Shown here: in pieces, positions 22,695-24,278 of the stretch | Position numbering within the stretch: position 1 is the stretch's first letter | Layout of the letters: every line of letters begins with the position of its first letter | Source of the DNA: an uncultured Muribaculaceae bacterium | GTDB taxonomy: Bacteria; Bacteroidota; Bacteroidia; Bacteroidales; Muribaculaceae | DNA length: 24,278 bases | Reading direction: 5' to 3' | Assembly (NCBI GenBank): GCA_910578365.1 | Contig: CAJTRC010000040.1 | Span: 1-24,278, forward strand | The notes under the pieces: model-generated | Seen by the model: the letters and a program-made list of their open reading frames with translations, nothing else | Told to the model about the DNA's origin: nothing | The model's database searches: none | Translations under genes and position numbers: made by a program

Positions 22695-24011
22695 CTACAT
22701 CAGACTGATTTTAACTTTTTTATTCTTTATTTTCAGCGGCGCCACTTTTGCCAGCACATCGCGGGCGAGAGTGGCGTCGACTGCTGCGAGGGCATAGTGT
22801 TCGCCGAGGTCGATTTTGCCTAACTGTTCTTTAGTCAGGCCACCCTGCCGCATCAGAAAACCTGCTATGTCGCCGCGCGAAATTTTGTCTTTCTTGCCTG
22901 TCGAGAAATACAGCGAGCGCCAACGACGTACAAAGCAATGGCCTTCTTTAGGCTGAGGCATGTATTCGCTGTCCCATACCACATAATCGGGAATATTGTC
23001 GGCTTCCGAAGTTATGACGAACACCTTGCCGTCGGCACCCATACGGGCCGTACGGCCATTGCGGTGAGTCCAGTTCTCGGCACTCGGGGGTATGTGGTAA
23101 TGCACCACGGCGGCCACATTGTCGATGTCGAGGCCGCGCGATCCAAGGTCGGTCGATACCATCACAGGCGTGCTGCCATTGCCAAACAATGCCAGAGCCA
23201 TCTCGCGTTCCTGCTGCTGCAGACCGCCGTGATAGAGGCCTGCAGGTGCCCCCTCGCGTTTCAATCGTTCGTACACACGCTCGGCACTTTCGCGGTGGTT
23301 TACAAAAATAAGCACTTTTGAATCATCCGGCAGGGTATGCACCAGGTCGACCAGAGAATCGAGCTTATCGCGTGCCGGAGCCTCGATACGCGCTATATGC
23401 ACCTTGCCGCTGTTAAGCTGCCGGTTGTCGCGATAGTCGATGGTCTGGGCACCTGAAAGGTCAATGAATGGCGGCAGCTCTTTCAGCGCTGTAGCCGATG
23501 TGACTACAGTCAGCCGCATACGCCCCAGATGACGGCCGATTTTACCCATCTGGCCCAGGAAACCCAGCTCAAGGGCCTTGTCGTATTCATCTATCACCAG
23601 AGCCTTGACGGTACTTATATTTACCGAGCCTCGCTGTATGTGGTCGAGTAATCGACCGGGCGTGGCAACCACAATATCGGGAGTGACCGACAGCGATTTC
23701 AGTTCTTCCTCAAAACTGTGTCCGCCATAAAGAGCTACTGTCCGGAATCCAAAGCCGGCCTTGCGCAGCACCTCGGCAATCTGGAGCACCAGCTCGCGGG
23801 TGGGAGCGAGAATCAGAGCGCGGATGCCGCCGCCGGGCTCGCCCAGCGAATTAAGCAGCGGAATGGCAAAAGCTACCGTCTTGCCGCTGCCTGTGGGCGC
23901 AAGTATTACCATGGCACGCGTGCGGCATGCCATGGCTGTTGTCTGTAATTCATTGAGCGCCTCGATTCCGAGGCGCTCACGTATATTCTGTATTATTTGT
24001 GTCTGCTTCAT
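22695..24011 (-). CDS. DEAD-box family RNA helicase (DEYD variant)
   Basis: A 438-residue superfamily 2 RNA helicase. Motifs in order: Q-motif region ELQTTAM (21-27), motif I APTGSGKT (38-45), Ia APTRELVLQ (69-77), GG and TPGR (about 96-97, 117-120), motif II DEYD at 141-144 instead of the canonical DEAD, motif III SAT (172-174), IV VLIFVNHR, V STDLGSRGLDID and VI HRNGRTAR (316-323). The C-terminal part has a short domain with SRGDIAGFLMRQGGLTKEQLGKIDL, resembling the RNA-binding DbpA-like end of some Bacteroidetes helicases. It should unwind RNA in ribosome assembly or decay. The frame is open to 24098, but the ATG at 24011 is preferred: it gives the family N-terminus and coincides with the expected transcription start (-7 box TAACTTTG, 24024-24017), so the mRNA may be leaderless. 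Confidence 0.92.
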   Translation of the reverse strand: MKQTQIIQNIRERLGIEALNELQTTAMACRTRAMVILAPTGSGKTVAFAIPLLNSLGEPGGGIRALILAPTRELVLQIAEVLRKAGFGFRTVALYGGHSFEEELKSLSVTPDIVVATPGRLLDHIQRGSVNISTVKALVIDEYDKALELGFLGQMGKIGRHLGRMRLTVVTSATALKELPPFIDLSGAQTIDYRDNRQLNSGKVHIARIEAPARDKLDSLVDLVHTLPDDSKVLIFVNHRESAERVYERLKREGAPAGLYHGGLQQQEREMALALFGNGSTPVMVSTDLGSRGLDIDNVAAVVHYHIPPSAENWTHRNGRTARMGADGKVFVITSEADNIPDYVVWDSEYMPQPKEGHCFVRRWRSLYFSTGKKDKISRGDIAGFLMRQGGLTKEQLGKIDLGEHYALAAVDATLARDVLAKVAPLKIKNKKVKISLM

Positions 24012-24016
24012 ATTTA

Positions 24017-24024
24017 CAAAGTTA
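24017..24024 (-). promoter_or_regulatory. -7 element of the helicase gene
   Basis: TAACTTTG on the minus strand is an exact match to the Bacteroidales -7 box, placing the transcription start at about 24010-24012, on the ATG at 24011. The -33 region is weak. Confidence 0.5.
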
Positions 24025-24059
24025 CGAATTTCTTCTGATGTGTAAGTCGAAAAATTAAA

Positions 24060-24094
24060 TTTATATCCTTCGTGAACTTCACGAAGGATATAAA
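24060..24094. repeat. Perfect 17-bp inverted repeat with 1-nt centre
   Basis: Left arm 24060-24076 (TTTATATCCTTCGTGAA), centre C, right arm 24078-24094, fully complementary. On the minus strand the hairpin is followed by AATTTAATTTTTCG, so it could be a terminator for a minus-strand gene lying beyond 24278; otherwise a protein-binding palindrome or repeat element. Confidence 0.85.
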
Positions 24095-24213
24095 GCACAG
24101 CACTGCGGATGTATATTTATGCGACTTACTTATAACACAATGATTCGGTAAAATTTGAGGTTGTTCAGTCTTGGCTAAGCCGCTAACTGAGCCAACCGAT
24201 GATTTATTTTCTG

Positions 24214-24256
24214 AATTATTTTGAGATGCGGAGATTTTCCGCAAGTCGAAATAATT
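24214..24256. repeat. Long imperfect hairpin
   Basis: Nineteen positions 24214-24232 fold onto 24238-24256 with 17 pairs (one G-T) and two adjacent mismatches, loop GATTT. The inner part is TGCGGA (24227-24232)/TCCGCA (24238-24243), the outer part AATTATTT/AAATAATT. Confidence 0.7.
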
Positions 24257-24278
24257 GTTGAGGCGAGATAAGATTCAA

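Larger units (their letters stand above)
24012..24278. other. Non-coding region rich in inverted repeats
   Basis: No gene is supported. Besides the helicase -7 box it holds the 17-bp palindrome at 24060-24094 nested in an 8-bp inverted repeat (24042-24049/24122-24129), a smaller inverted repeat TTGGCT (24171-24176)/AGCCAA (24190-24195), and a long imperfect hairpin at 24214-24256. The density of structure suggests a regulatory or RNA-coding stretch continuing past the window end. Confidence 0.6.

Noticed and set aside
24214..24256. Integron attC-like site
   Set aside because: Imperfect hairpin only; the conserved RYYYAAC and GTTRRRY ends are absent and no integrase is present.
1..24278. tRNA, rRNA, transposase, integrase, restriction or defence genes
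   Set aside because: None of the conserved sequence features or protein motifs were found on either strand.

Overview
The window looks like chromosomal DNA of a Bacteroidales bacterium. The evidence is the promoter style (TTTG-like -33 box, about 20 bp, then TAnnTTTG at -7, seen at several genes), the gene families (OprO/P porin, BtuG-type vitamin B12 capture proteins, long-insert cyclophilin lipoprotein, a tiny COX24-like basic protein next to HU) and C-terminal tails resembling type IX secretion sorting domains. Those tails together with BspA-like leucine-rich repeats fit a Muribaculaceae-like gut member better than Bacteroides itself; this placement is inference.

Layout. 1-3300: a DNA alkylation repair gene convergent with a Na+/dicarboxylate-type symporter, then a divergent pair of a His/Lys-rich lipoprotein and a DUF308-like membrane protein. 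3300-12330: a long plus-strand housekeeping block: HU, a 29-residue COX24/mS38-like protein, RNase E/G with a long low-complexity tail, a cytidylate-kinase-like protein, an unknown protein, and the tightly packed run cyclophilin lipoprotein - M16 peptidase - RuvX - peptide deformylase - EttA, closed by a strong intrinsic terminator. 12380-12666: a self-contained transcription unit with its own promoter and terminator, no convincing ORF and many nested pairings; I read it as a structured non-coding RNA. 12684-14767 (minus): class A acid phosphatase followed by an OprO/P-type porin, a plausible phosphate-scavenging pair. 14970-22687: strong promoter, cobalamin riboswitch, terminator-like hairpin, then a four-gene operon: BtuG lipoprotein, B12-locus surface lipoprotein, an 1187-residue LRR surface protein and a second BtuG-like propeller, the last two with sorting-type tails. 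22695-24011 (minus): a DEAD-box RNA helicase with a DEYD motif. 24012-24278: non-coding, dense in inverted repeats, including a perfect 17-bp palindrome.

Most notable points: the candidate ncRNA at 12420-12665; the riboswitch-controlled B12 surface operon that carries no btuB or inner-membrane transporter but two propeller proteins and T9SS-type tails; and possible leaderless transcription of the helicase and alkylation-repair genes. No CRISPR array, tRNA, rRNA, transposase or integrase was recognised.
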